This document shows, piece by piece, positions 55,825 to 63,474 of a stretch of 64,000 nucleotides of DNA; position 1 is the first letter of the stretch, and every line of letters starts with the position of its first letter. The stretch covers positions 4,971,257 to 5,035,256 of the forward strand of contig NZ_CP042913.1 in NCBI RefSeq assembly GCF_008065115.1, given 5' to 3'. Source of the stretch: Bythopirellula goksoeyrii (GTDB lineage: Bacteria > Planctomycetota > Planctomycetia > Pirellulales > Lacipirellulaceae). The translations under genes and the position numbers were made by a program. The notes beneath the pieces were generated by a model. That model ran no database searches and was not told the DNA's origin. It saw only the letters and a list, made by a program, of their open reading frames with translations.

Positions 55825-56157
55825 AAACGTATTTGTCGCGTCCATTCCGTGGGAAGGAAAAAAACAAAATACAAAACTATATTCACGCACTCTATAATTC
55901 TCGATATTTTTGAGCATTTCGCTCCTAGTTTTTAAAACAAAACTCGCCGGAATCCCGCTTGCTTCCAACAATCAGGAAGCCAAGAACCTATCGACGGATC
56001 TCTAGCCATGCGGCTTTCGAACCAGCTAGCATTTGAGCTAGCAAATGCCTCAATCGGAGCGAGAAGGGTTAGGATGTCAATGATCGGCGCAGGTTGAGCT
56101 GCGGTAACCATTATCGCGATTCCTGCGGCCAGTTTCTACAAGTATTTTTGTGCCACG
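55825..56157 (-). repeat. ~330-bp dispersed non-coding repeat, copy C
   Basis: Third copy, inverted relative to A and B. Read on the minus strand from 56157: CGTGGCACAAAAATAC, a 34-base block from TTGTAGAAA to GCGATAATGG (29 of 34 equal to copy A), ATCATTGAC, GGCTAGAGATCCGTCG with TAGGTTC, GAGTTTTGTTTTAAAAACTA, and TTTTGTATTTTGTTTTTTTC then GAATGGACGCGACAA. The order of landmarks matches copies A and B. Confidence 0.7.
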
Positions 56158-56444
56158 TGGGGTGGTGAGTAGGTGAGTGGTTGGGGCTGGAAGAGGCGCT
56201 TGGGCACTTGGTCAGGAGAATAGGGAGCATTCTCTGCGTCTCTGTGCCTCTGCGAGAGGAATTATGGCTTCTTTCCCCGCAAAGTTTTCCCAACTTGTTT
56301 TTTTGGCAACGACGGGTGCAGTTGCCTCCGAAACTGGCGTCTCGTGCTAATCGACCTCTTGTGTTCCTGCCGACATGAAAAGTGAGGGACCAACCCCGCG
56401 GCGAAGGGCCGCCAGCCCCATCACTTTGCGAAAGAACGAATGCC

Positions 56445-56828
56445 ATGAGACAACGAACCCTCATTTTTTCTACCGCTTTTATGGCGATTTCGCTTGCACA
56501 AGGGTGGTCGGCTACAGAGGCCATGGCGCAACGCAGCGGCACTTCCGACAGTCCTGCCAGCGAGCAAAACGACTGGTACTACGGCAGCGAAGAACCAGAA
56601 GCCGCCAATAGTATCGCCCAGCAAAAGTCTATGTTGCGGGCACAGCAAAGGATGGATCGTTTGGCCTCGCTCCGCTGGTATGGATTTCAACCAGGGCGCC
56701 CCACCGCATCGGGCATGCCATTCACCACGATGTACAGCCCAGCCTGGTCCCGCCCAGGTGGCCGCCCGTTCAGTTGGTACACCGGCTCTCCCCAGCCCGT
56801 CTACAACTTGGGTTACCGCTATTGGTAA
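56445..56828 (+). CDS. Small secreted hypothetical protein
   Basis: A protein of 127 residues starting at ATG 56445 (MRQRTLIFSTAFMAISLAQG), which gives a signal peptide cleaved near ATEAMA. The mature part is rich in Tyr, Trp, Arg and Pro (SLRWYGFQPGRPTASGMPFT, WSRPGGRPFSWYTGSPQP), a composition seen in small planctomycete secreted proteins. No family recognised. The frame extends upstream to 56382 but those residues do not look like a leader. Convergent with two small minus-strand genes. Confidence 0.65.
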   Translation: MRQRTLIFSTAFMAISLAQGWSATEAMAQRSGTSDSPASEQNDWYYGSEEPEAANSIAQQKSMLRAQQRMDRLASLRWYGFQPGRPTASGMPFTTMYSPAWSRPGGRPFSWYTGSPQPVYNLGYRYW

Positions 56829-56905
56829 CTTAGGAAATGACCAATTTCCAATACACAATGTCCAATAGTGTTATTGGTCATTGCGGCTTGTGCATTGGCG
56901 ATTGA

Positions 56906-57241
56906 CTATTCCCGCGCCCGACTTCGTACAGCGCGACAAGCGTCTAATAATCGTCCCAAGTGTTTTGGCCTGCGCATCTCACTGGCGGAATGAGTCATCT
57001 CTTCGTAGACCAGTTTCGCCTCCAAGACCACCTCAGGCCCCACCTCTTCTGGCGTAAGCTCTGAAAGCATTTTGGAAGCCAGGGCGATGCCTTGCCAATC
57101 TTCTGCGGTCGTGGCGTGAAACAAGCGCTCAATCGCATCCAACTGAGCATCAACGATGTCGTTCACGCGGCGACTGTCGACCGCTAGCCGAGAGTGCATT
57201 CGTGCAAGATTCGGCAACGAAGGGTAATCAGTCGTGTCCAT
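56906..57241 (-). CDS. Small helical hypothetical protein
   Basis: A 111-residue protein starting at ATG 57241 (MDTTDYPSLPNLARMHSRLA); an upstream extension to 57337 would overlap the preceding gene. It is mostly helical and acidic in the middle (VVLEAKLVYEEMTHSASEMR), without signal or membrane segment. It ends with a basic segment. Codes downstream of another small protein on the same strand, 55 bases apart, so they may form an operon. I do not recognise either family. Confidence 0.6.
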   Translation of the reverse strand: MDTTDYPSLPNLARMHSRLAVDSRRVNDIVDAQLDAIERLFHATTAEDWQGIALASKMLSELTPEEVGPEVVLEAKLVYEEMTHSASEMRRPKHLGRLLDACRAVRSRARE

Positions 57242-57296
57242 GAATGCCCAAGGGATAGAGTGGCGAGCCGGATGCGCAAGCTTCCGGAATGGATCG

Positions 57297-57635
57297 TTAC
57301 GCCGCCCGTCGCAGCACCGGCATCGCGGGAACACCAACTCGCGCTTGACGAATCACTTGAGGCACGAGTCGTTCAGTGGCGAAGCGGGCGACTGTCTGCA
57401 ACTCGCTAACTTTAACTTCCGCTGATCTAGCGATGACGATGCGGGCATGGCGAAGAACAATTCTCGAAGCGCGAGCCCGCACATAGCCACGAGCTTCTGC
57501 GAAGTTCATGCCTCCCGTGCGACCGACGACCTGCTGACAAACCTCTGGCAATGAGTCCTCGGTAACCTGACGGACCACGGCATCCAGATTGGCACTTGGG
57601 CGCAGGCCCAACAATTTCTTGATATTCTCGATCAC
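57297..57635 (-). CDS. Small hypothetical protein with GTG start
   Basis: I place the start at GTG 57635 (reading MIENIKKLLGLRPSANLDAV), with GAGGAG eight bases upstream; the frame is also open to ATG 57665 but without a Shine-Dalgarno. The product of 112 residues is basic and helical: VTEDSLPEVCQQVVGRTGGM, then FAEARGYVRARASRIVLRHA. No membrane segment or signal. Not a recognised family; it appears to be a planctomycete hypothetical. First of two small genes on this strand. Confidence 0.6.
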   Translation of the reverse strand: MIENIKKLLGLRPSANLDAVVRQVTEDSLPEVCQQVVGRTGGMNFAEARGYVRARASRIVLRHARIVIARSAEVKVSELQTVARFATERLVPQVIRQARVGVPAMPVLRRAA

Positions 57636-57965
57636 CGTAGGTCTCCTCGCTATCAGATACGCCACCAGATGCTCGCGCCGAACAGCCTGTTGGCATGTGA
57701 ACCGCTATCTATTGAATCGAGTCTAGTAAGCTAGTTTCTTCAGCCGAATTGCTATCGCGAAGGGGATTCGCAAGGCCCGGCAGACCTTGGGATACAGCCC
57801 AAAACACCAAGCCGTCAAACTCGCTGCACTTGACCGAAATCCCCTGATTGCTTAGTTTTACAGGCGTTGGGAAGGGACAAATTTGAGACCCGTCTCAAGA
57901 AACGTGTGAGGATCTACCGATTATTCCTAGCACAGCGATTCGGCAGCAGCCGGAGCGCAAGATAT

Positions 57966-58037
57966 GGCGCCGTGGCCAAGTGGCTAAGGCATCGGATTGC
58001 AAATCCGACATCCCCGGTTCGAGTCCGGGCGGCGCCT
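57966..58037 (+). tRNA. tRNA-Cys (GCA)
   Basis: A complete 72-base cloverleaf: acceptor GGCGCCG pairs with CGGCGCC at the end, D arm GGCCAAGTGGCTAAGGC, anticodon stem TCGGA/TCCGA with loop TTGCAAA (anticodon GCA), and T arm CCCGGTTCGAGTCCGGG. The discriminator base is T, as expected for cysteine tRNA. CCA is not encoded. A strong intrinsic terminator follows at 58048. Confidence 0.97.
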
Positions 58038-58047
58038 CTCACTAGAA

Positions 58048-58080
58048 CCCCTTGAAACACTTTGTTTTGAGGGGTTTTTC
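58048..58080 (+). terminator. Intrinsic terminator of tRNA-Cys
   Basis: CCCCTTGAAAC and GTTTTGAGGGG form an 11-base stem (two G-U pairs) with loop ACTTT, followed by TTTTTC. It lies ten bases after the tRNA. An exact 37-base copy of its core and tail occurs at 59810-59846. Confidence 0.88.
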
Positions 58081-58107
58081 TTTTGGTAGGTTGGCCGACG
58101 CACTCCG

Positions 58108-59200
58108 CCCCCACGGGGCTTGCCCCCGCGGAGCGCGAGATTCGCAGGCTAGCATGGCCTCATAGCAACCCTTCACAACCCCCGCGGGCTTGTCTCGTGG
58201 GTGAAGAAGATTTAACCGTCAGCATCGGCCATAGTCGTATTCCCATGAGATGCTGCGTCAATCCCCCGCCGTATCGCTCGCATGTTGTACTCACTGAAGG
58301 TGCCAACGTAGTAGCTATTCTGCCAGATTCTCTTTTGTCCGACCGCATACGCCAAGTTGTTTTGAAACGCGTTGACGATTGTACAGGGGCAGTGTGTGTG
58401 ATTCCCTCGCAGGGCCACATGCAGATGGTCAGGCATGATCGCAAGTCGTGAAATCGAATGTCCATGCTTGCTCGCGATACCTAGGGTCCAATCTCGCAGC
58501 GTCGCTAACCGCCGTTCGTCCACAATGGCAAATCGCTCAGCAGTCCCAAGAACAATGTGCAAATTGTACCAGTACCGACCACGCTTAGTTTCTGAAGGTT
58601 GGGAGAGATCGAAATCATTCACCACGGTATACGCATTCATGAGCGATTCAAAATGAACATTGGCAAACTGCGCCTTGCCGACCTGATTTTCGATGTATGC
58701 TTTGACGTCGCTGGAAACATTGTCTCCGATGCTACGAACACTCATCTTGCGACTTAACGGCATCTGGAGTCCCGCCTTCCGGATTGCATGGTCGAGGCGT
58801 CCTTTGGCTCGTTGGGCTAGAAACTCTGGACTAACTGTTGGTGTCGCGCTAAACAGCAATTGAACTTGCTTCTCCGACCAACGCTGTTCCAGCAATCTTA
58901 AGCCGTCCGTTTGCCAAGCTGCCTCCAAATCTGTGAGTAGATCCATGGGCGTCTGAGCGAATTTATCTTTGGAGGGCCAACCAGTCCACGCATACCTGAG
59001 TTGGTAGGCCGGGACCACGTTTGTGGCGTCGTACAGCGGTTGAATTGGGCGACGTTCTAGCTGAGTAGTCATTGTGCTGGGAAACGAAAGCTAGGAAATC
59101 TGTTTCACCCACGAGACAAGCTCGCGGGGGTCACGCGTGACGATAGATACTTGGGCTAGCGCGGGAATCTATCGCTCCACGGGGGCAAGCCCCGTGGGGA
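58108..59200 (-). mobile_element. IS200-like (RAYT) element bounded by GGGGCTTGCCCC palindromes
   Basis: The transposase gene at 58212-59072 is flanked by inverted copies of a palindrome: CCCCCACGGGGCTTGCCCCC at the left and CCACGGGGGCAAGCCCCG at the right, with further inner inverted wording (CTTGTCTCGTGGGTGAAGAAG against CACCCACGAGACAAG). This is how REP sequences flank a REP-associated tyrosine transposase. Both ends are reproduced at 59466-59791. Confidence 0.8.
58212..59072 (-). CDS. REP-associated tyrosine transposase (IS200/Y1 family)
   Basis: A 286-residue Y1 transposase that would cut single-stranded DNA at hairpins. The HUH metal-binding motif is RLAIMPDHLHVALRG (His-Leu-His). The catalytic Tyr lies in the C-terminal SYYVGTFSEYNMRAIRRG helix; which of the three Tyr is active cannot be told. 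The N-terminal YDATNVVPAYQLRYAWTGWP and the region LLFSATPTVSPEFLAQRAKG are shared by planctomycete RAYT-type proteins. No frameshift or stop is seen, so it may be active. It lies within matching REP-like palindromes, and its 3' end and 5' end sequences recur, without the middle, at 59466-59791. Confidence 0.9.
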   Translation of the reverse strand: MTTQLERRPIQPLYDATNVVPAYQLRYAWTGWPSKDKFAQTPMDLLTDLEAAWQTDGLRLLEQRWSEKQVQLLFSATPTVSPEFLAQRAKGRLDHAIRKAGLQMPLSRKMSVRSIGDNVSSDVKAYIENQVGKAQFANVHFESLMNAYTVVNDFDLSQPSETKRGRYWYNLHIVLGTAERFAIVDERRLATLRDWTLGIASKHGHSISRLAIMPDHLHVALRGNHTHCPCTIVNAFQNNLAYAVGQKRIWQNSYYVGTFSEYNMRAIRRGIDAASHGNTTMADADG

Positions 59201-59465
59201 CTGGCTAATCGCGATTAGGATACAAATGTACATTATCTTGCCAGTGTGTCAAGAGATATTTCGACGCGTCATTGCGGAACGGCGTGGGCAGCCAAATTCA
59301 AGATTTAGACGCTTATGATCCAAGTCGTTCTGCTTGTATGAGTTGCGTCGCTGATTGAGATGGCTGTCACCTTAGCTCCGTTAGATTCGAAATAAGAATC
59401 AGCGCAGCTTGTGAGTGATACGTGGGGCGATCATCTCGAAGGGGCAGTCCAAGCGGCGAGTTCTG

Positions 59466-59791
59466 CCCCCACGGGGCTTGCCCCCGTGAAGTACAAGATT
59501 CGCAGGCTAGCACCAGGTAACAACCACTCTTCCGGGCCCCTATGAGCTTGGCTCATGGGTGAAGAAGATTCAACCGTCAGCGCTACTCCCATGAAAATTG
59601 GGATAGGTTATAGAAGCGTCGCGTCGTAGAGCGGTTGAATTGGACAACGTATTAAATGGGTGGCCATTGTGGGAAACGAAAGCTAAGAAATCTGCTTCAC
59701 CCACGAGACAAGCTCGCAGGGGTCGCCCGTGGCGTTAGATGCTGGGACTAGCCTACGAATCTATCGCTCCACGGGGGCAAGCCCCGTGGGA
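59466..59791 (-). mobile_element. Internally deleted, non-autonomous derivative of the RAYT element
   Basis: 326 bases with the same end palindromes as the element at 58108-59200 (CCCCCACGGGGCTTGCCCCC and CCACGGGGGCAAGCCCCG). It retains the end of the transposase gene (TCAACCGTCAGCG, near 59570) and the start region (GGTTGAATTGG near 59630, and GGGAAACGAAAGCTAAGAAATC near 59670), but lacks the roughly 770 bases between. It cannot encode a transposase and could be mobilised in trans. Confidence 0.8.
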
Positions 59792-59809
59792 GCGGGTTTC
59801 CCTTTAGCT

Positions 59810-59846
59810 CCCTTGAAACACTTTGTTTTGAGGGGTTTTTCTTTTG
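59810..59846 (+). terminator. Second copy of the tRNA-Cys terminator
   Basis: 37 bases identical to 58049-58085 (CCCTTGAAACACTTTG then TTTTGAGGGGTTTTTC and TTTTG). No tRNA lies upstream of it; it directly follows the deleted RAYT derivative. Confidence 0.85.
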
Positions 59847-60000
59847 TTCTTCGCAAGTAAGCGTGCCCTAGAGGTGCAAGGAATGACCTGCTTGCTATAA
59901 TTGAGAAGCCTCTTCTCGCTTGTTGCGCTCGCTCTACGGTTCCTAGTGAGGAGAGTTTTTCTGCCCACCCACCGCTAGCTTTCCAGCCAAGTCCGACACC
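59847..60000. other. Leader region of the PEP-CTERM protein gene
   Basis: Together with the unoccupied parts of 59073-59465 this completes the gene-poor stretch before 60001. The region 59201-59465 shows no gene or clear repeat. No Shine-Dalgarno is obvious before the GTG at 60001. Confidence 0.4.
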
Positions 60001-61455
60001 GTGAATCGAATCAAATTCTCTCTGTGGGTGTGTACGCTGCTTTGCACCCCGCCACTCTCTGTGAATCCTCTCTTCGCCGCCATTGTTCCTATGGGGAATG
60101 TGGAACCGGATATTTCCACTTGGACAAGCAGTGTTTCTGGATATATCGGTCGCACTAGTGACGGAAGTGTTTTAGTTGATGGAGGAAGCACGCTACGTTC
60201 CAGTGGTGGCTACTTAGGTTACGACACTGGAGTTACAGGCATCGCGACAATAACTGGAATAGGAACCAAGTGGAATAATTCTGGTTTGCTAGTTGGAGTA
60301 GCCGGAACGGGGATAGTCAACGTTGAATCCGGTGCTGAATTAGATGGCCGAACTGTGATACTTGGAAATGATCAAGGATCATCTGGCACGCTTAATATCA
60401 CCGGAGATGATACGGGCCTTAACACAAGCACCCTTTTCTCTATCGGTGCAGGGGGAACGGGCACTTTCACCATTCAAGATGGTGCAGAGGCCACCACGAC
60501 AGCAACTACAAGAATCGGTCATTTTGAAGGGTCCCTGGGAATTTTCACGATCAGTGGTTTTGGTTCTAGTTGGACCAGCGAAGGTGCTCTCGTTGTCGGT
60601 ACACAGGGAAATGGAACAGTAATCGTAGAAGCAGGAGGCTCGCTTGTTAAGAAGCGCACAAGCGCGGCAGTCGGTTCCCAACCTGGATCGACTGGCTCGG
60701 TGATCGTGTCAGGAATTGGGACGCAGTGGAATTCCACCCAAGCTGGGACATCGGTTGGAATTGAAGGGACAGGAAGTCTACTAGTTTCAGACGGTGCACT
60801 TTTCGCAGATTCTACGTTGCGTACAGGATACATAGAAGGTGGCATAGGTAGAGTGACGGTATCCGGAACCGGATCACATATCATGTGCCGGGCAGTTTAT
60901 GCGGGGTTATCGGGCGATGCCGTTGTGAAGATTACTAATGGAGGGCTCATGAGTGTTAGAGAAGTGCTTACCGTCGATAACGATTTAGACGGCGACAGCT
61001 TCATCAACATGGCCGCCGGTGGCATGCTTGCTCTAATGGGAGAAGCAGATACTTCATTGACAGACTTTCTAGAGCTGGTCGATGGCACGGATGCGATCCG
61101 CTACTGGGATTCCAACCTATTTGATTGGGCTCCCCTCACTGCAGCCACGAATGGGATTGATTACACTCTCACGTATCTCACTGAAGGTGACCTCACAGGC
61201 TATACGTTGCTGACCGTGGGACAAGTCGGTGATCTGGAGGGCGACTACGACGCCGATGGCGATGTCGACGGGGCAGATTTTCTTGCCTGGCAGCGTGATC
61301 CGAGCCTGGGCAGCCTTGCTGATTGGCATGCCAATTATGGGGCGGGTTCTCCGCTAATAGCGAACTCCAGCGCCGTGCCTGAGCCAGCCACTGCGGTGCT
61401 CATGTTGTTGCTAGCACACCTTGCCATGCTGGCGCGCCGAAAGCGGCAATTCTAG
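60001..61455 (+). CDS. PEP-CTERM protein with autotransporter-like repeats and a dockerin loop
   Basis: A 484-residue secreted protein with a GTG start at 60001. A signal peptide is followed by about seven beta-rich repeats of roughly 45 residues of the PEP-CTERM-associated type: SGTLNITGDDTG, SIGAGGTGTFTIQDGAEA, VVGTQGNGTVIVEAGGSL and GSTGSVIVSGIGTQWN. A calcium-binding dockerin-like loop DYDADGDVDGADFLAWQRD follows, then the sorting signal AVPEPATAVLMLLLAHLAML with a basic end (ARRKRQ). The repeat style is like other surface proteins of this phylum. Probably exported and trimmed by an exosortase; no partner gene nearby. Confidence 0.9.
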   Translation: MNRIKFSLWVCTLLCTPPLSVNPLFAAIVPMGNVEPDISTWTSSVSGYIGRTSDGSVLVDGGSTLRSSGGYLGYDTGVTGIATITGIGTKWNNSGLLVGVAGTGIVNVESGAELDGRTVILGNDQGSSGTLNITGDDTGLNTSTLFSIGAGGTGTFTIQDGAEATTTATTRIGHFEGSLGIFTISGFGSSWTSEGALVVGTQGNGTVIVEAGGSLVKKRTSAAVGSQPGSTGSVIVSGIGTQWNSTQAGTSVGIEGTGSLLVSDGALFADSTLRTGYIEGGIGRVTVSGTGSHIMCRAVYAGLSGDAVVKITNGGLMSVREVLTVDNDLDGDSFINMAAGGMLALMGEADTSLTDFLELVDGTDAIRYWDSNLFDWAPLTAATNGIDYTLTYLTEGDLTGYTLLTVGQVGDLEGDYDADGDVDGADFLAWQRDPSLGSLADWHANYGAGSPLIANSSAVPEPATAVLMLLLAHLAMLARRKRQF

Positions 61456-61606
61456 TTGCTGTCTTTTCAGGTTGGGATCAATCTTCATTGGTTGCCTAGT
61501 CGCGGCAGATTCGATTGCATTCGCTGCTCTTTGCACGTATGAATACACCCGCTAGACTACCCGCCCTTTGTCTCTACTTTTCAGGTGCTCATGGAAGGGC
61601 TCCCTC

Positions 61607-62659
61607 TTGGTCAAACGCCGGAAAAAGCGCACGTCCTCCCTGCGGAAACTCTTCTACTTACTAGCAACCCTCGTGACAGGCTCCGGCGTTGGAGGCTGGG
61701 CATTGCCGGGTCTGCCGGTTCTGGGGCCCTCAGTCAAAGAGGCCCTGCACAAGTTTCAGGGCGGTGGCAACGATGTCCTGCCAAGCGGGCACACCTCTCA
61801 GGTTGATGCAAACGCTGCCGCGTATCAGAGCTACGGACAGACTGCTGCGCAACCACGGGATTCGATCATCATTGGCAGTTTTAATATCCAAGTCTTCGGG
61901 ACCTCCAAGATGAAGAAGAAGGAGGTAATGGAAGTCCTGGCGACGGTTGCTCGCTCTTTCGACGTCTTGGCAATTCAAGAAATCAGAACTCAAGACGATC
62001 ACTTCATGGATCAGTTCATGCAATTGATCAATGCCCAGGGAGCCCACTATACCTACGTGATCGGGCCTCGACTGGGACGCAGCTCCAGCACAGAGCAATA
62101 TGCCTTCATCTTCAACCCGGAGCGAATTGAAGTTCGACCCGGATCGGTCGCAACGATGGTCGATACCCAGGACTTGTTGCACCGAGAACCGCTCATTGCT
62201 CATTTCCGAGTCAGGGGCGTGCCTCCCTCGGCGGCCTATAGCTTCTGGTTGGTCAACATTCACACCGATCCGGACGAGGTCTCGACCGAACTGGATGTCT
62301 TAGCCGAAGTTTTTCAAGTCGTTCAACAGCATGGCGAAGACGACGTGATTCTGTTAGGAGACCTGAATGCCAGTGAAACGCAACTTCGCTCGCTCGGCCA
62401 ATTGCCGGGGATCCGCTATGCCATTTCTGGCGTCCCGACCAACACTCGGGGAAACAAGACCTACGACAATCTGATCTTCGATTCACGAACAACGACCGAG
62501 TATACCGGTCAAAGTGGTGTCTGGAACTTAATAACGAGTTTTGGACTTACTCAAGAACAGGCGCTCCAAGTCTCCGACCATTTCCCCGTGTGGGCTGTCT
62601 TTTCAAGCTACGAAGGAGGGAACTCCCAAATGGCAGCGCGTCCGGTGTATTCTCAGTGA
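61607..62659 (+). CDS. Endonuclease/exonuclease/phosphatase (DNase I-like) family protein
   Basis: A 350-residue protein starting at TTG 61607, seven bases after GGAAGGG; the open frame reaches TTG 61568 but without that support. A basic leader and hydrophobic segment (LFYLLATLVTGSGVGGWALP) suggest export or membrane anchoring. The DNase I fold is marked by IIGSFNIQVFG (Asn), LAIQEIRTQDD (Glu), WLVNIHTDPDE, LLGDLNASETQLRSL (Asp) and VSDHFPVWAVF (Asp-His). Such enzymes hydrolyse phosphodiesters of DNA, lipids or sugars with magnesium. The substrate cannot be told. Confidence 0.88.
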   Translation: MVKRRKKRTSSLRKLFYLLATLVTGSGVGGWALPGLPVLGPSVKEALHKFQGGGNDVLPSGHTSQVDANAAAYQSYGQTAAQPRDSIIIGSFNIQVFGTSKMKKKEVMEVLATVARSFDVLAIQEIRTQDDHFMDQFMQLINAQGAHYTYVIGPRLGRSSSTEQYAFIFNPERIEVRPGSVATMVDTQDLLHREPLIAHFRVRGVPPSAAYSFWLVNIHTDPDEVSTELDVLAEVFQVVQQHGEDDVILLGDLNASETQLRSLGQLPGIRYAISGVPTNTRGNKTYDNLIFDSRTTTEYTGQSGVWNLITSFGLTQEQALQVSDHFPVWAVFSSYEGGNSQMAARPVYSQ

Positions 62660-62709
62660 AAGAATGGCGGGTGACTGGGAGTTCATCACTTCTGTCATTT
62701 CGAGGTTTT

Positions 62710-62780
62710 GTAGGACGGCCACTCCTGGCCGTCGCTCACCGCGATTGAGAAAGGCAGACGGGCAGGAGTGCCCGACCTAC
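62710..62780. repeat. REP-like inverted repeat (GTAGGTCGGGCACTCCTGCCC family)
   Basis: The arms 62710-62733 and 62757-62780 are inverted copies with four mismatches in 24 (GTAGGACGGCCACTCC against GGAGTGCCCGACCTAC). Each arm contains its own short palindrome around the CACTCCTG core. It lies between convergent genes and may also work as a bidirectional terminator. Confidence 0.75.
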
Positions 62781-62839
62781 GATGTCTTGAACTCGCAATG
62801 TCGAATTTATTTCTGAGTCATCACTTAGTTGACAGGCAA

Positions 62840-63334
62840 CTAGGCACGAATCTTTGCCATGGAATCGCCAGCCAGAGACGACAATCGTGGATCGTCTTCC
62901 GCTGAAATCTTTTCGAGCGTCTCCAATGCTGCGATTGCCGGTGGTCCAATCTTTCCAAGCGCCCAGACAGCCCGCTGACGCACGGGGAGTTGGGGATGCT
63001 CAGCGGCAGCGGTGATGAGCTCGCCGATCGCGGGTGCAGCATCGGCCTCTAGTCTCCCCAGGAGCGTCGCTGCCCAGTAGGGTGAATCTAAAGAGGGTCG
63101 CTGGAGGATAGCAGCCAGTGGGGTCAGCATTTCGGCTGCTGGGGGTCCCAAGTCTTCAAGCGCTGCAGTAACGAGGTCGCATGTCTCACTATCGCTATCG
63201 GCTGCTTCCACCAAAGCGACTGCCGCAGGCGCGGCATCCGGACCAAACGACAGTAGCTCGCTTGCTGCTTCTTGGCGCTGCGACGCGGAATCAGAACGAA
63301 GTGATTCAATAAGGGAAGTTATTTCTGCGGTCAT
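62840..63334 (-). CDS. HEAT-repeat protein
   Basis: A 164-residue protein of four to five HEAT/PBS-lyase-like helical repeats: FGPDAAPAAVALVEAADSDS, LGPPAAEMLTPLAAILQRPS, LEADAAPAIGELITAAAEHP and VRQRAVWALGKIGPPAIAAL. ATG at 63334 has AGGA upstream. No signal peptide. These repeats form curved solenoids that bind proteins; no specific partner is evident. Downstream of a TlpA-like gene on the same strand by 140 bases, so a common transcript is possible. Confidence 0.87.
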   Translation of the reverse strand: MTAEITSLIESLRSDSASQRQEAASELLSFGPDAAPAAVALVEAADSDSETCDLVTAALEDLGPPAAEMLTPLAAILQRPSLDSPYWAATLLGRLEADAAPAIGELITAAAEHPQLPVRQRAVWALGKIGPPAIAALETLEKISAEDDPRLSSLAGDSMAKIRA

Positions 63335-63474
63335 TGGGGAATCCTAGCAACGAGTCCGTTGTAGTAGTTATCAACTTCTGAAAACTGTAACTCCCCTCAT
63401 GGCATGGATGCCACCCCAAAATCGCTGGATAAACCGAGGCCGAACAAGCGGCATGTTACCGACGCAATTAGATA

